In this document: positions 47,867 through 59,267 of the stretch, piece by piece
Layout of the letters: each line of letters starts with the position of its first letter
Numbering within the stretch: position 1 is the first letter of the stretch
Made by a program: the position numbers and the translations under genes
Assembly: GCA_019915135.1 (NCBI GenBank)
Contig: JAHLMK010000018.1
Coordinates: 1,054,001-1,118,000 of the forward strand
DNA from: Strobilurus pachycystidiatus
Taxonomy: Eukaryota; Basidiomycota; Agaricomycetes; Agaricales; Physalacriaceae
Direction of reading: 5' to 3'
DNA: 64,000 bases
The notes under the pieces: generated by a model
What the model was told of the DNA's origin: nothing
Database searches by the model: none
Seen by the model: only the letters and a program-made list of their open reading frames with translations

Positions 47867-49513
47867 CTACATTTTGGAGTCAAATGTAGACGATGCCACC
47901 CAGTCCACGTCCCAGACGAATGTCTTTCCCTCGTCTGAGGCACGCGATGTTCGCTCGGCTGTCAAGCCAGCAGCGCGAATGAAGATAGTACCGTCAAGAA
48001 CACCTGCACCAGCCAGTTTGGTGTTGGAGAAGTGACCGGCGGGTGTCCTCCCGTAGAGTGTGGCGTAATGCGCAAATGCACGCTGGATTTTGCACAGGTG
48101 GTCGTCGGGGTGAAATATGGCGTGCTGACTGATGGCGTACCAAGGGTTCTCTGGATGCGGTGATAAGGACCACGACGGAGGTGTCACGGTCAAGGAAGGA
48201 AGGATCGGGGTGGCAGTAGCAAATTCGTAGAAGCCGGCGATATCGAGCTTGGGACGGCCACGGGAGATCCACCAGGCGAGGACGACGGTGAAGTAGCTTT
48301 GTAAGAAGAGCTTCTGTCTTGTGACGGAGATGCTGGGGAGAGATGATCCCAGAAACACCGACGAGGTGACAAGATGCATTCTATCGCTCAGAAGTGAGCA
48401 AAGTATCTACTTCGGTCATCGATGGAGATACTTACAGGGCGAAGTCTGCATAGAAGGTGCCCTCCTTTCCTTTGTCAAAGTTGGTGACGGCATACAGAAG
48501 GCTGACTGTCCATTGAAGTTCTTCGACTCTCTGTGCGGCGAACTGGGTGCTAGTAATGCCATTGGCCCACTCCGCAGCAATGGCCGCCAGCGTCTTGCCA
48601 TAGGTCTTGGCAACACCGTCGAAGGACGTCTTTGGATCCCATGGTCCATCAAAGGTGCTATCCTTGAGGATACGGTCCAAGAAGTCGAAAGTGTGATCAG
48701 GAGTTGGAACCGGGATACGGGAAATTGGGTCTAGCACGATGTTCTGAAGCTTAGGAACCAAGTCCTGCGGCAGATCTTCAAGGTTCTCAAACAAGAAGGA
48801 GGGAAAGAGTGGCGCTGTGCGTTTCCCTTCTAGGACTGCAGCTAATGCTAGACCTTCAGGGCACTTCAATAATTCTTGGAACGAGCTCGATGACGGAGAG
48901 AGGGTACCTTCGACGACGAGACCAGGTACTCCGAATTCCAGGCCATATCCTATATGTATCATGGGATGCACGAGGTTATCCACGAAACGGCTGAGCGCCT
49001 TAGAAGAGGAAAACACGTATTCATCCAAAACTGCCGACGCGCCATTCTGTTCAAGCTTTTCGCGATAGAATTCGACGTATGCAGCGTAGTATCTAGGAGC
49101 AGATTGCCGGAAGGTAAGACCGTGTTCTCAGGCTAAAGTAGCTACTTACTCATCATCGCCAAGATGGTCATCATAGTTCGTCGCGGTGATGACACCTGGC
49201 GCTTGGATCACTGGATGCTGTCTCGGCGCTTCTTGATGATATGCCGCTTCCAGTACACTCCGATTCGCACCGAGCGCCCACACAGCCAATGCGTGGTGCG
49301 CAATATGACTTGAGAGAAGTCAGATATCGATAATCACCTCAGCCATACTTACTTTTGAAACATCAGGGCCCGATTGAAGTATCCGTGATGCTTGACATGG
49401 TTATCCCAAAGGATCTCTCTAAGCGCGTCTGTCGAGTCAGCATCTGGGCCAGGGAGACAAAAGTGAGCGACAGATGGCGACGGCGCAGGGAAGAGATCAA
49501 GCTTGGCATTCAT
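47867..49513 (-). CDS. Questin-oxidase-like protein (DUF4243 family)
   Basis: Exons join from ATG 49513 (MNAKLDLFPAPSPS) to TAG 47867. Recognisable blocks are HHGYFNRALMFQNHIAHH, NYDDHLGDD, VHPMIHIGYGLEFGVPGLV, and near the end SSVFLGSS with AWWISRGRPKLDI, as in the questin oxidase-like family. The fungal founder opens an anthraquinone ring in geodin biosynthesis; most basidiomycete relatives are uncharacterised. Several conserved His residues in the N-terminal half could bind a cofactor. No polyketide synthase is in the window, so a secondary-metabolite role is unproven. It faces the acidic-protein gene tail-to-tail with a spacer of about 180 bp. Confidence 0.85.
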
Positions 49514-49785
49514 GGGAGTAGGATTGACCCCCCAATCATCGACGAAGCGTTATATACCGGGGGATGTGTCATCGATGAATCAGGTGTACAAGTTCGCTTC
49601 GTGCAACCGATATTAATGAAGAAGGATATGCCAGTTACCAAAGGGGGACTTACACGCTGGCACGGGATGGTCAAAAGAAAAGACGAATAAGACTGTACTG
49701 GCTGTACAGTATTGTGCGTGGATCATTCCGAGCCACAGTTATATTGATAATAACGGTAGATAGACTTTAAGTAAGGAGCAAATAA

Positions 49786-49864
49786 GCCGTCGTGGCGTAA
49801 TGGTAGCGCGTCGCTTTCCTACTTCAGTAGGCGAAGGCTGTGGGTTCGAGTCCCACCGTCGGTA
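49786..49864 (+). tRNA. tRNA-Arg(CCT) with a 7-nt intron
   Basis: The cloverleaf folds as follows: acceptor GCCGTCG with CGTCGGT (one U-U mismatch and one G-U pair), D arm with GTAATGGTA, anticodon stem TCGCT/GGCGA, and T arm GTGGG-TTCGAGT-CCCAC. The anticodon loop reads TTCCTA, then a 7-nt insert at 49822-49828, then A. The anticodon is CCT, decoding AGG. The insert follows position 37, where nuclear tRNA introns sit. The D-arm and anticodon-arm sequence closely resembles fungal tRNA-Arg(CCT). Discriminator base A at 49864; CCA is not encoded. Confidence 0.85.
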
Positions 49865-49915
49865 GAGGATAACTCTTTTGCTACCTCAAATTTTGGCCGG
49901 CCGCCGGGAGAAGTG

Positions 49916-50120
49916 CTTAGTGGGCAGTGGGCAGTGGGCAGTGGCTCGGGCCGCTCGGCGCGCGCCGCGCGAGTCGGTGGTCTGGCGGAGTCGACGCTCG
50001 TGGGCACTGGGAGACTGGAGTCGAGTCGAGACTGAGAATTTCAGTAGAATCTAATTCTTGACTCTTGAGGACTCTGGACAGTGGAGTCTGGAATTTGAAC
50101 ACTGCGTCTCTGAGTCTCAG
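49916..50120. repeat. Short tandem repeat (GTGGGCA, three units) followed by simple GA/CT-rich sequence
   Basis: Just after the tRNA there are three units of a 7-bp GTGGGCA repeat, then loosely repeated words such as GAGTC and GACTCT. No coding frame is convincing. Probably simple-sequence DNA. Confidence 0.5.
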
Positions 50121-50376
50121 CCTTCTGCCATGTGAAGTCAGGACAGTGACCGCTGAACAGATCCAGGTCCCAGTCATACACTGCATAGTGCACTCAGCGG
50201 GGTAACAGACCTCCACTCCACTCCAAGAGCTCAACCGCGACCTGTCGTGACTCGTCGCCGTGGTCCGAGGGCCGTCGTGCCGTCGTGCACAAAATACTAG
50301 CGACCTTAACAAGTCAAAAGCCTTCACGTCACAGTAGTCCCCTTCATCATCCATCATGAATTATAACAGAAAAAAA

Positions 50377-52295
50377 CTACTCCTCAATTGATGAGGGGAA
50401 GTAGAATACGTCTTCTGGGTCGTAGATCGATTTCAGGTTCTGTAGCGTCTGGTAATGCTCTCCGTAGTACAAGTGTTGCCCTGGACGCTTTACTTAGTTG
50501 GGGGCCTAAGAATTAACGGCATGAACTCACAGTTCCCAAGCCGGTCCTCTATGTAATTGGTATACGCGCTAAGACGCGAGATTGAACAGGAGGAAATCAC
50601 ACATACGCAAATCACGTACCCATGATCCCAATTAGCGGGCATCAAGTCGATGATACTCGATGCCATACCTGCAGTACTCCGTTAGTTCGATGATACACAT
50701 ACTTATGTATATAAATGTCGTACCACTGATGAATGCGAAACCTGTTTGCGGGAACGGTGGCAGAGTGCTCGAACCATACAGCTGCATGGTGAATCGCGAA
50801 CTTCGATGAGCAAAGGCGGTGTCATTCAAGGGCACTCGGTTGATGGCAGAGTTGCTCCCGCCGTACAGTTCTGTTTCAACAAACCAGGACTTAAGGGTGT
50901 CAATGATTCTTACACGGAGCTGGTATACGATGGACACTTACTACAGGTGCGTAGAAGCCGATTGTAGCAAGATACGTGACAAATGATAGCATGGCTGCGT
51001 AAGTCATTGGTTCTGCCTCCGGCGTCATGAGCGACTTTGCGTAGAATGTGTCTGTGTTATCTGGTCCACTGGTGTCCAAGGAGGGAAACGAAAGAGCGTT
51101 GAACGTGTTAATCCAATTCCCACTGAAGAGCGTTGTGTTGTCCGGTTTTGGTAACTTGCCTAGGAATGGCTCCAGCGTGGCATTGAAGTCGGCGACAGGA
51201 CCAAAGTACCCAGCGATATACTCGAGGGTGACCGTGCCAAATTTAGAGCCTTTGAAAAAGTCGAGCTGGGTGCCTAACTCCGACGGTATCCCACTGTCCA
51301 CGAACGTTTGGAAAGCGGATAGAGTCTTGGTCGCTTTCAAAATATCCATATCTGCCCATATATAAGTCGCAAACACAGCAGTGTCGGGAACCTGGTGTGT
51401 CGAGACGGTGATGAATGTGTTGATTCCGAAGGATGCAGCAGAGCCACGCAAGGCCTGGCGAGGAAGATTGTAAAGATCAGGCAGAAATAAGGCGAGACAA
51501 AGAGTAAACTTACCCAGAACAGTTCTGGATTCTGCTCCTTAGAGGCAGTGGTGATTGTGCCATTTGCAAGGACCACTTCGACGGCAACAACAGCGTCCAA
51601 CGTTAAACCCCACATTCTAGAGGCGAAGCCATATCCACCGAAGGCTAGTTGAGTTCCAATGAGTGTGACCAGAGCAACCATGGAAAGAACCATACCAGAA
51701 TGACCGCCTAAACCAACATACGTACACCGTCCATGAGGTATAGCGCGTCCGTACTCATTCAGCGCAAGCGCGACATCTCCCAGCCTATTTCCAACGCCCA
51801 GGACGGCAGTATTGTCAGCTTCGTTGACGGAAATACTGGTTAATGAGCCGAGGTCAATGACCAGTGACCCATTTTTGCCACCCAGACTGTTAGCGATGTA
51901 GCTATGCTAAAATCATGACATAAACATTTTGCGAAGCAGCTGGAGAATGCAGGACTCACCCCGCCACTTCTAGCGACAACGTTGAGGCCTTGAGCAGTTC
52001 CCGCGAGAAGAGAAGCTGCGACCTCTTCTGTACTCGTGGGGTAAACGATTGCAACGGGTCGGTAGTCAAAGCGTAGATTGTCTGGATGATTCAGCACAGT
52101 GGAGGTTAGTGATATAACGACACACTCGGAGGACTGTTAGGGCAACGGACAAGGTTGAGAAGCATTCGCGTAGCTCAGGTCATCGGGAAAAACGGCTTGA
52201 ACGCCAGCTTCCTTCAGAGCACTGCAAAGCTTCGTGCATTCTTGGCTAAAGACCGACCCTACTTGGAGGATGAGGAACGCCAGCAACGGTAGCAT
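50377..52295 (-). CDS. Secreted FAD-linked oxidase of the berberine-bridge-enzyme type
   Basis: The gene runs from ATG 52295 to TAG 50377-50379 over several exons. The N-terminus MLPLLAFLILQVGSVFSQ is a clear signal peptide. The FAD_binding_4 region follows (YNLRFDYRPVAIVYPTST, then SGGHSYIANS and VIDLGSL). The His of SGGH and the Cys of GRCTYVGLGGHSG are the two residues that bind FAD covalently in BBE-type oxidases, so bicovalent flavin is predicted. The C-terminus ends with the BBE block (YYGEHYQTLQNLKSIYDP, then DVFYFPSSIEE). Members oxidise sugars, alcohols or alkaloids with oxygen, producing hydrogen peroxide; mushrooms carry many. N-glycosylation sites occur. Substrate unknown. Confidence 0.9.
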
Positions 52296-52797
52296 GACTC
52301 GGTTCGACTAAGGGCGCGGTTCTCAGGATCATATCCAGACTACCTTATAAACCTTCTTGGTTGAAACCCGATGATATATGGAGGACCAGGGAGGGTCGGT
52401 AACGAGTCCGGTCCTCGATGATCGGCGCTCCATCAGCCTCATGACCTCGACGTCCGTGTGCACTGCTCCATTGACACAGTTGCCGAACTGCGTCCCAAAT
52501 TGCTATCGTTGTGGACGGTGTAGGGCCCGTATGAGCCCGTGCGTTACCCCTTGCATCTTTAAAAGCGGGAGCACTGGCAAGAAAGCAAAAACTCTAGGGT
52601 TAGGGTTCCCTCTTTGGCTTGGCCCCAAGCAAACACTGTGGCGTTCACGGATACACCATGCGAAATCGGTTTGAGCTTCCGGCCGTGTAGTAAGCGATGT
52701 TGACCAAGCCTGATTTAAGCTAGGTCTAATTTGAATAGGCAAAACAAGGAAATCGCTCGGCACGGTCCTCCTGATACGAGTACATACAAGTTTGAAG
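52296..52797. other. Intergenic region with a two-unit telomere-like motif
   Basis: No supported gene. A TAGGGTTAGGGTT run at 52595-52607 matches two units of the common fungal telomere repeat, but is short enough to be chance. The left end should include the promoter of the FAD oxidase gene. Confidence 0.4.
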
Positions 52798-52866
52798 TAC
52801 AGTCGTTCCGGAAATCTTTGCCGTTGTTCCAAATGCGGCCGATCAATTCAAAGAATTCAGAAAATT
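52798..52866 (+). repeat. Left inverted repeat of the probable mobile element
   Basis: A 69-bp sequence identical at 68 positions to the reverse complement of 53780-53848. It starts with TA then CAGTCGTTCCGG. Confidence 0.85.
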
Positions 52867-53779
52867 GTCGTAAATGAGAAATAATGTCTTCCTCCTCTTG
52901 TCAGCCCTCCTAGAGCACCCATGTGTCGTCGTAAACAAGTCATGAGTAGACCATTTAACAGTGTACCGCTGCGCGGAGCAGAAGAAGCAATCATACCCGT
53001 ATCTGGAACCCGACAGTCTTACCCACCTCGGACTACGATCAAGGCTGCTTTGCAGCTGCTTCTGTCTCTTCCACGACCTCAGCGAGCACCCATGGAGACT
53101 GGAATTCATCATTTCAAACAAGATTGCATTCTGGATCGGGCACAAACCTTCCCGGTAGCGACCGAGTGCCGAGGATTGGCCTGCACGAATATCGACGTGG
53201 CTGAATCCAATAACCTGTGAACGGAAGAGCATTGGATCTATCAGGTATGTTCAGGCGATACATCCATCCGTTTCCTTGACTGATCCGTGCCTCTCAGAGT
53301 ACCAAAGCACACACATGAGAGGACGGCCTTGGGTTGCGCCACAGTACTAATGCCGAACACCATTGAACTCATCCAGCATTGAAGGACACACGAAATCACC
53401 CAAGAAAAGCCTTAAACACTCTTCAAGCTGCGCCCGTCTGTTTCTGGACTGTATCACGTTGGCTGGAGTCAAAGCAAAAACTGAACACGATGACCCACCC
53501 CTTTACGCCGTACAGAAGCGTCCCCAAGACACCGTTTGTGCCCTATCCTCATGTCCGTGTCATTCTCGTGTCTTGAATTCGCTCCAATCCTCAACGACGC
53601 CCGCTGCAGGTGCACACTGAGGATGAACACATCTCCGGCTGTTTGACCTCGTTTCACTGTAAACAGCCGGTGCATTTCGATGTCAAATACTAGATACACC
53701 TTGAATACATGTTTTCAATACTATTTCTCAGTCTTTTCGGTTCGGAACGCAAGGTCTTGACATTTTTTGAGTTTTAGCT

Positions 53780-53848
53780 AATTTTCTGAATTCTCTGAAT
53801 TGATCGGCCGCATTTGGAACAACGGCAAAGATTTCCGGAACGACTGTA
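53780..53848 (-). repeat. Right inverted repeat of the probable mobile element
   Basis: Reverse complement of the left repeat with a single substitution (AGA against AAA near its middle). It ends with TA. Confidence 0.85.
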
Positions 53849-54019
53849 ACGGGCAGTCGGTGATGCGATGATTGATATCTCGTATTCAAATTCTCACATC
53901 TATGATTTTCTCGCTCACTTCCTGGCTCCGAGTCCTGTTGAGAACAACCTCTCTTTCCGTGGAATATCGACTCATCATCAGGCCGTCTATGTAGACACTC
54001 GAGTAGCATGCTGTTCTTG

Positions 54020-54560
54020 TTACTGAACGAACTTCCGCAGTGGGATGGGAGCATACAAACGCTTGGAGAAATTTCTCTTATCTCGCAACAAGGGATCTGA
54101 GACTAGGGCTCGTCCAGTTCGCTTCTTGTCTCCCACAATGAGCGGCCAGGTCTCGTGTGGGAGATATCCTGCGACCGTTCGATATAGCACCAATATTCTT
54201 GTCAACTAGGGGGGCTCACCTGGATATCTTCCCAACGCTTGGAAGCGATACCATAGTGGAACCGACGGCAAACCAGAGAAAATGATACTCGGTCCCGTCT
54301 GCTGTGCGAAGTCTCGTCTAAGTATATCTATCTCATGTCGGCGTCTCGATTGGCCCCTACTCCACGGACTGAATAAATGGTCATAGAGCGTCTGATGGTA
54401 GGCCGTAAAGCTTGGATATGGGATCGGCAGATCTAGGTTTTCGACGCCACACAGTCGGTACGACAAAAGGTTCTTCTGCTATAGGTCACTACACTTGAAC
54501 ACCAGGGAAATTGCGATCGCTAAGTCTGATTTCCATATCATGTAACAAGTCTGCGAAGAT
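54020..54560 (-). CDS. Small spliced hypothetical gene or gene fragment
   Basis: A frame beginning MIWKSDLAIAISL near 54540 splices (GTGTTC to TAG) to QKNLLSYRLCGVENL. It splices again after GRYPG to a frame starting YLPHETWPLIVG and ends at a TAA near 54020. Phases agree at both junctions, giving about 150 residues with a coherent composition. No family recognised. Upstream frames read as further protein-like fragments with stops (around 54560-54640), so this may be the 3' part of a decayed gene. Confidence 0.35.
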
Positions 54561-54804
54561 CGCCGTGACCTAGGACCCTTGCGATTATATCGCGGCAGTC
54601 GAGGGAGCGCCTCTCGATAACGTTGCGATTCTGCGGATAGGCACTGGAAAAAACAAGCGTGAGACCGCTGCTTTGTGACGAAAATAAGCCAAGTCGAATC
54701 CTTCCTTAACTACTTATACAACAGATTGAGAACTAGAAAAAGAAATAAATCAGTCAAGTAATTCAACGTCACACACGAACGTCCGAAGAAACCCGACATG
54801 CTCA

Positions 54805-57537
54805 TCAGCCTACGTGCCGACTCCTCCTACTCTTATTGACCGTCCCACTACGCTCAAGCGCATTCTTCATCCCCTTGATTGTCTGTACAATCTCAGCAGC
54901 CAACTTTGGCGAGTCCGCCTCGAAATCGTATCGCTTGTTCCCAGCACCCCGGTTAAGCACCAGCTTGAACACACTCGAGCTCTTGGTGCTCTGCTGTACG
55001 TCCGCGATGCTCTTGATGTGGTACGAATACGTCTTGCCATTATCAAATACTGCCTTGGCAGCCTTGTTCGTCGAGGGCATGAGCTACCAAATCACTATGA
55101 GCAAGCATACACATCCACTGTTGACGAGATGCTCACATGAACATAGACACCGTCAATCGCGAGGGTCTTTTCTTGCTTTGCGACAAGCATTGGCATCTTG
55201 CGAGAGACGGTGTATTTCTTGTACGCCGAAGCAAAGTCGAGCTCTGATGACAGTTTGACTTCAGCCGGTGTATCCGACATTCGTTTGAAAATCGATGCTG
55301 AAAGACGATAAGTCAAGAAGCATAGGCGAGATATGGACAAACCGTTTGGATCAGTGGTCTTTCCAGTAGCCTTGAGAACGTCTCCGCCGAGCATACTTCT
55401 CTTGATGATAACAAGCTCCCGCTTCCCTTGTAGACTCGCGACCGTCCGATCCAGGGGGATCAAGATACTCATATCCTCCAGAACCAGCGCGTATTCTTTC
55501 GGATTATCCAACTTTCGTTTCTTGCACACCATCTCGAGTGCTTCTTGCATGTACATTCCGGCAGAGCTGTTGCGGTATGAGTATATAACGCGCCCTCAGC
55601 GGTAGATGACACGTACACAGGGATCGTAGTTGATACATGGCCAGCACCGGCAGCATCCGCCACTCTGATTCGCAGGAACATTTGTGGCCCGTGACTTGAG
55701 GTGGGACCCAGACTCGTCGATAGAGGCAGAGAGCCTAGAGTCGAGCCCGCCATAGAGCTTGCAGGTACAGCGCCAGCCGGAGGCAGAGCGAGACCAGTGA
55801 CAGACTTCTCCGCCTTCTTGGCGGTTGTGGTCCGCGAAGGGCGTCTCTGAATCTTGCTCTCCAAAGTTTGATTCTGAGCAACTGGATGCTGTCAATTTGC
55901 GAGAATCATTAGAGTAAAGTATAAACATACTTTGACCTGCGTTAGCTTCAAGAACTGCGTAACCATCGGCGTTGAACTTGACAATTTTGCCCATCCTGTC
56001 AGGGGCTAAAAGGATGGTCGTAAGCACAAAGCGGCGTGTCGAAGACACAGTAACTCACGAGGGAAGTCATCGTCGACTTCGCCGTCATCTTCTGTTATTC
56101 GCAAGATCCACCCGACGGCGCTGAGACGTACTGCCCACTTCTCGTCATCTTCTCCGGTCAGACCTTCGTCGAGCTTGGGCTTCCATCCCTCCTCCCAGTA
56201 CGTCCAGAGGGCAAAGCCGATAACCTCCTCTACTGTTGCGTCCTTTCTGACATTAAGATCCATTGCCCGACCGCGAGGTTCGACAGCATGAGGGAAGTAG
56301 ACCTGCACGTCAGCAGAGGCGTTCTCACCCCGCCCACTGATCGCAGCGTACATTTCACTGAAAGGATTGGTAGTGGTGCCTGCAGAATTGAGCATGGCAG
56401 ATAACGCCGACACTGGCGGGCTGGCAAGGGGCAGAACGCGTTTCCGAGTGAAGACCATTTCCGGAGGTCCTTGGTTTATTCGTGGCGGGGCAGACGTCTT
56501 CCTGGGCCGCGTCTCTCGAGTTTGTGAGGGAGAATGTGACTTGGGCATGGCTTTCGCATGGACCTTTTCGGAAACGGGACTAAGGCGAGTACGTGATCGC
56601 AAGTTGGGTTGAGATGATGATTCGGGATCGGAGAGGGAGACGACGGAATTCATATCCGATGCTATATCCGAGGCACTGTCAAAGTTAATTCCGGGTGTGT
56701 GGGCTGTGGCAGCAAAGTCACTGTGGTGGCTAATCAGCAGCTTGACTGGTGGGTAAGACGCAAACGCACGGATCGAATTCGTCGTCGTCGACGGGGTCAC
56801 CAAAGTCGGAATCAGAATCCTCCACCACGATGGGGATGTCCTCGTCGCTGGATGACGATGACGAGGACGAATCGTCGAAGCTGACTTGGGGCGGAGGAGC
56901 GGCCCCGGGCCCGCGCCTGGCCGCCATCCGCTGCATGCGCCTCTTCTCCATCTCGGCGGCGCCCTTGAAGCGTGGTATGAACTGGGGAACCTTGACGACC
57001 GGCGCCTCCTCGACCAGTGTCGGCTCCTGAATCTGCACGTTGACTTCGGTGGATTTGGAGGGCTCCTGCGATGGCTGTGGAACGACGAGGTCCTCGCTGA
57101 CGGGCGCGTTGGCGCCGATGAAGTTCTTGACCATGTCCTCCTGGCGCGGCGTTCCGGCCAAAGTTGACGCTCTCTTGCTTGTCGACAGCCGCTTCGCATT
57201 CACCCGCAGTCCCAGCCCGCCGGTCCTGCCTGCCATGATCGTTTGCGTGTATTTGAGCCGTGCGCCGCCGCCGGCACTGGGGCTCTCGTCCTCGCTAAGC
57301 TGCGGGCTGCTCGGCATAGCAAGTTCGGGCCATTTATCGACATCTGCCAAGGAGGCGGCGAGAATGTAGGGGTTGGCGGCGTGTGACGAATCGAGGCTGA
57401 TGAGCCGCGGGCCATACGGGTCCTCCACTTCCCGCAAGTAGGTCAGACGCAGCCGATGAATGAGATAACTGTGAAGCAGTCAGAGGGTAATGTATGTTGC
57501 TTATTGGAACGCACTCCGTGTCACTGATCAGAGACAT
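54805..57537 (-). CDS. SIN1: Sin1/Avo1, TORC2 subunit
   Basis: Starts at ATG 57537 with MSLISDTDYLIHRLRLTYLRE, across an intron after 23 bases. The Sin1 layout follows: an acidic Ser-rich region, the CRIM domain (around 56060-56330, with YFPHAVEPRGRAMDLNV and LSAVGWILRITEDDGEVDDD), a Ras-binding-like region (about 55230-55650) and a C-terminal PH domain (54805-55300, ending KGMKNALERSG). CRIM recruits AGC kinases such as Gad8/Ypk to TORC2, and the PH domain binds phosphoinositides at the plasma membrane. Domain order and length match fungal Sin1. All frames examined are intact. TORC2 acts in membrane stress, actin and sphingolipid control. Confidence 0.9.
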
Positions 57538-58287
57538 GTTCGGCCTGCAGGATGACGGTGTCCAAGGGTATCAGTCATGAACGACTGGAGGTATGATGGT
57601 GGTAGCAACACTGGAAGTATCAGCTGGGATTGATGAGTGATCGAAGGGCAGTAATGGTTCCGCTACTTACATGCTCGACTTATGTATGAGCTCTGTAGTC
57701 TGAATAGGGTTTAGGAACGTCGCCCAGTCTTGTTACCGACCGTATATGAGAAGCGAGCGGTCGACTTGTCACATCACAAGGTGCGGTTACAGGACTAATA
57801 TTACGCCACATCAAGTCATATCCAAGCAGCGCAAAGCGTCGTGTCTGTGGCACACGGAGAGGTCAGTCGCAGGGGAGACCGAATATATACTACCGACTCC
57901 GACTCTATGTGATCTAGCTCTAGAGTATAGCTTGCAAACTGATGAAAGGGATATTGATTCAAAGCTAGAGATCCTACACCCAACGTATCCCACTCACTCG
58001 TGAAACGCGTGAACAACCGCATCGTCCTGCGGAAAGACGGGCTTGACGGAATTTGCCGAACATCGTGATCGAGCGCGCACTCCCAAAAACCCCGCTGACA
58101 CAGTCCCATCTCTATCTGCGCCACCACGTTCAGCATTGCCTCGATTCGTATATACGCGCAGTCGCTCATAAGCTGAACCCTTTATCAACTGGTTTCGTAG
58201 GTGTTCCATCAGCTTGTGTGGCGGCTCGCTACTTAATAGATCCCGGAAAGTCGTGAAGCGACAAACGGCGAAAAGCTCCTCCTCCCT
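57538..58287. other. Divergent intergenic region between Sin1 and a zinc-motif gene
   Basis: The two flanking genes are transcribed away from each other, so both promoters should lie here. Open frames such as 57994-58485 (minus) overlap the first exons of the plus-strand gene and look like shadows. No specific element was assigned. Confidence 0.4.
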
Positions 58288-59002
58288 ATGCCCACTCGTC
58301 AAATTTCCTTGAGCATGTCCTCCTGGATGTAAGCTTACACTCTTAGCTCTTCTCACAGTGACCCGACTCATCCTCCCAGAACATCGAATATCCCTTCGCG
58401 CGACTCTGAATCCCTGTACGTCCCCATTGCGCGTCATATATCCCACACTGACCCTCCATCCAGACATCAAAGCGAAGCCGAACAAAGACGCGAGCAGAAA
58501 CTCCGAAGCGACCCTCTAGTGACCATCATAAACCCCCAGCGGGTCGAATGCAACCGGTGTGGCGCAAGGATCAAACTGTCCGACATCTATCCGTACGAGC
58601 CCAGCCATTGGCGAGTGCACCGATCCCGGTGCGTCAAGAAGGCACCCAAACCCAAGCGACGCCCTCCACTTGCAGTAAGCCCAAATCGCCACGCGTTGAA
58701 TGCATTCCCTGACCCGAAATCCGCAGTCCCGTCCTTCTGAAGCATCCTCATCATCATCCTCGACACCTTCTCTGGTCTCAGACGATGATGCGGAGTCTGA
58801 ACGAGCTCGTTCGCCATCGCCGCCACTTCCGTGTATTGAACCTCTCGTCTGCCCTCCCGTCGTCAACGAATATCTGCTCAGCGCGCACGGACGATCCGCC
58901 TATCCCTCCTTAGATGGAGACTGGAGGTCCTGGAGCTGGTCACGCATTCAAACACCCAACTTTCCACTTACTACTGCCACCGTTGCTCCATCCGAATCCT
59001 GA
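58288..59002 (+). CDS. Small protein with one CxxC/WxxHxxxC zinc-finger-like motif, function unknown
   Basis: Four short exons join in frame from ATG 58288 (MPTRQISLSMSSW): a second exon starting DPTHPPRTS, a third with HQSEAEQRREQKL and the motif, and a Ser-rich last exon ending at TGA 59000-59002. The motif reads CNRC, a 16-residue spacer including an I-K-L, then WRVHRSRC. It has the same spacing and upstream E-x-x-x-R segment as the three repeats of the gene at 39799-41265. A basic run (KKAPKPKRRP) follows and could be a nuclear signal. The C-terminus is Ser/Asp/Glu-rich. No named family is recognised. Confidence 0.65.
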
Positions 59003-59267
59003 TCGTTTCGCTGTGCCTTCTGGAACTTGTTTCTCGTGTTATCGTTCTTGCTCTCCTTTGCATGATACCTATACCAACGTCCTAGTGTACTCTTTCTTGG
59101 CAACCTCCTCGTTTACCTATCATAATACCTGGAACTCGATTCTCACTAAGCTCTGCCTGGCGTCCGGACCTTTCAAAGACACGTTCGTGCAGGGAATAAC
59201 TCTCGATAAACAATCAAGGCATAGATAAAATGTACAACTCGAAATGCTCTGATACAACGAAACTTCA

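Larger units (their letters stand above)
52798..53848. mobile_element. Probable non-autonomous Tc1/mariner-like element with 69-bp inverted ends
   Basis: The first 69 bases (52798-52866) are repeated in inverted orientation at 53780-53848 with one mismatch. Beyond this the two copies keep only weak similarity inward. Both ends are TA followed by CAGTCGTTCC, as expected for a TA target-site duplication and a Tc1/mariner terminal repeat beginning CAGT. The interior (about 0.9 kb) has no transposase-like frame, so it would depend on an element elsewhere. The alternative is a pair of unrelated repeats facing each other. No further copy of the end sequence was noticed in the window. Confidence 0.6.

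Noticed and set aside
49916..49943. Tandem GTGGGCA units considered as a CRISPR-like or regulatory array
   Set aside because: Three contiguous 7-bp units without spacers in a eukaryotic genome are simple-sequence repeats.
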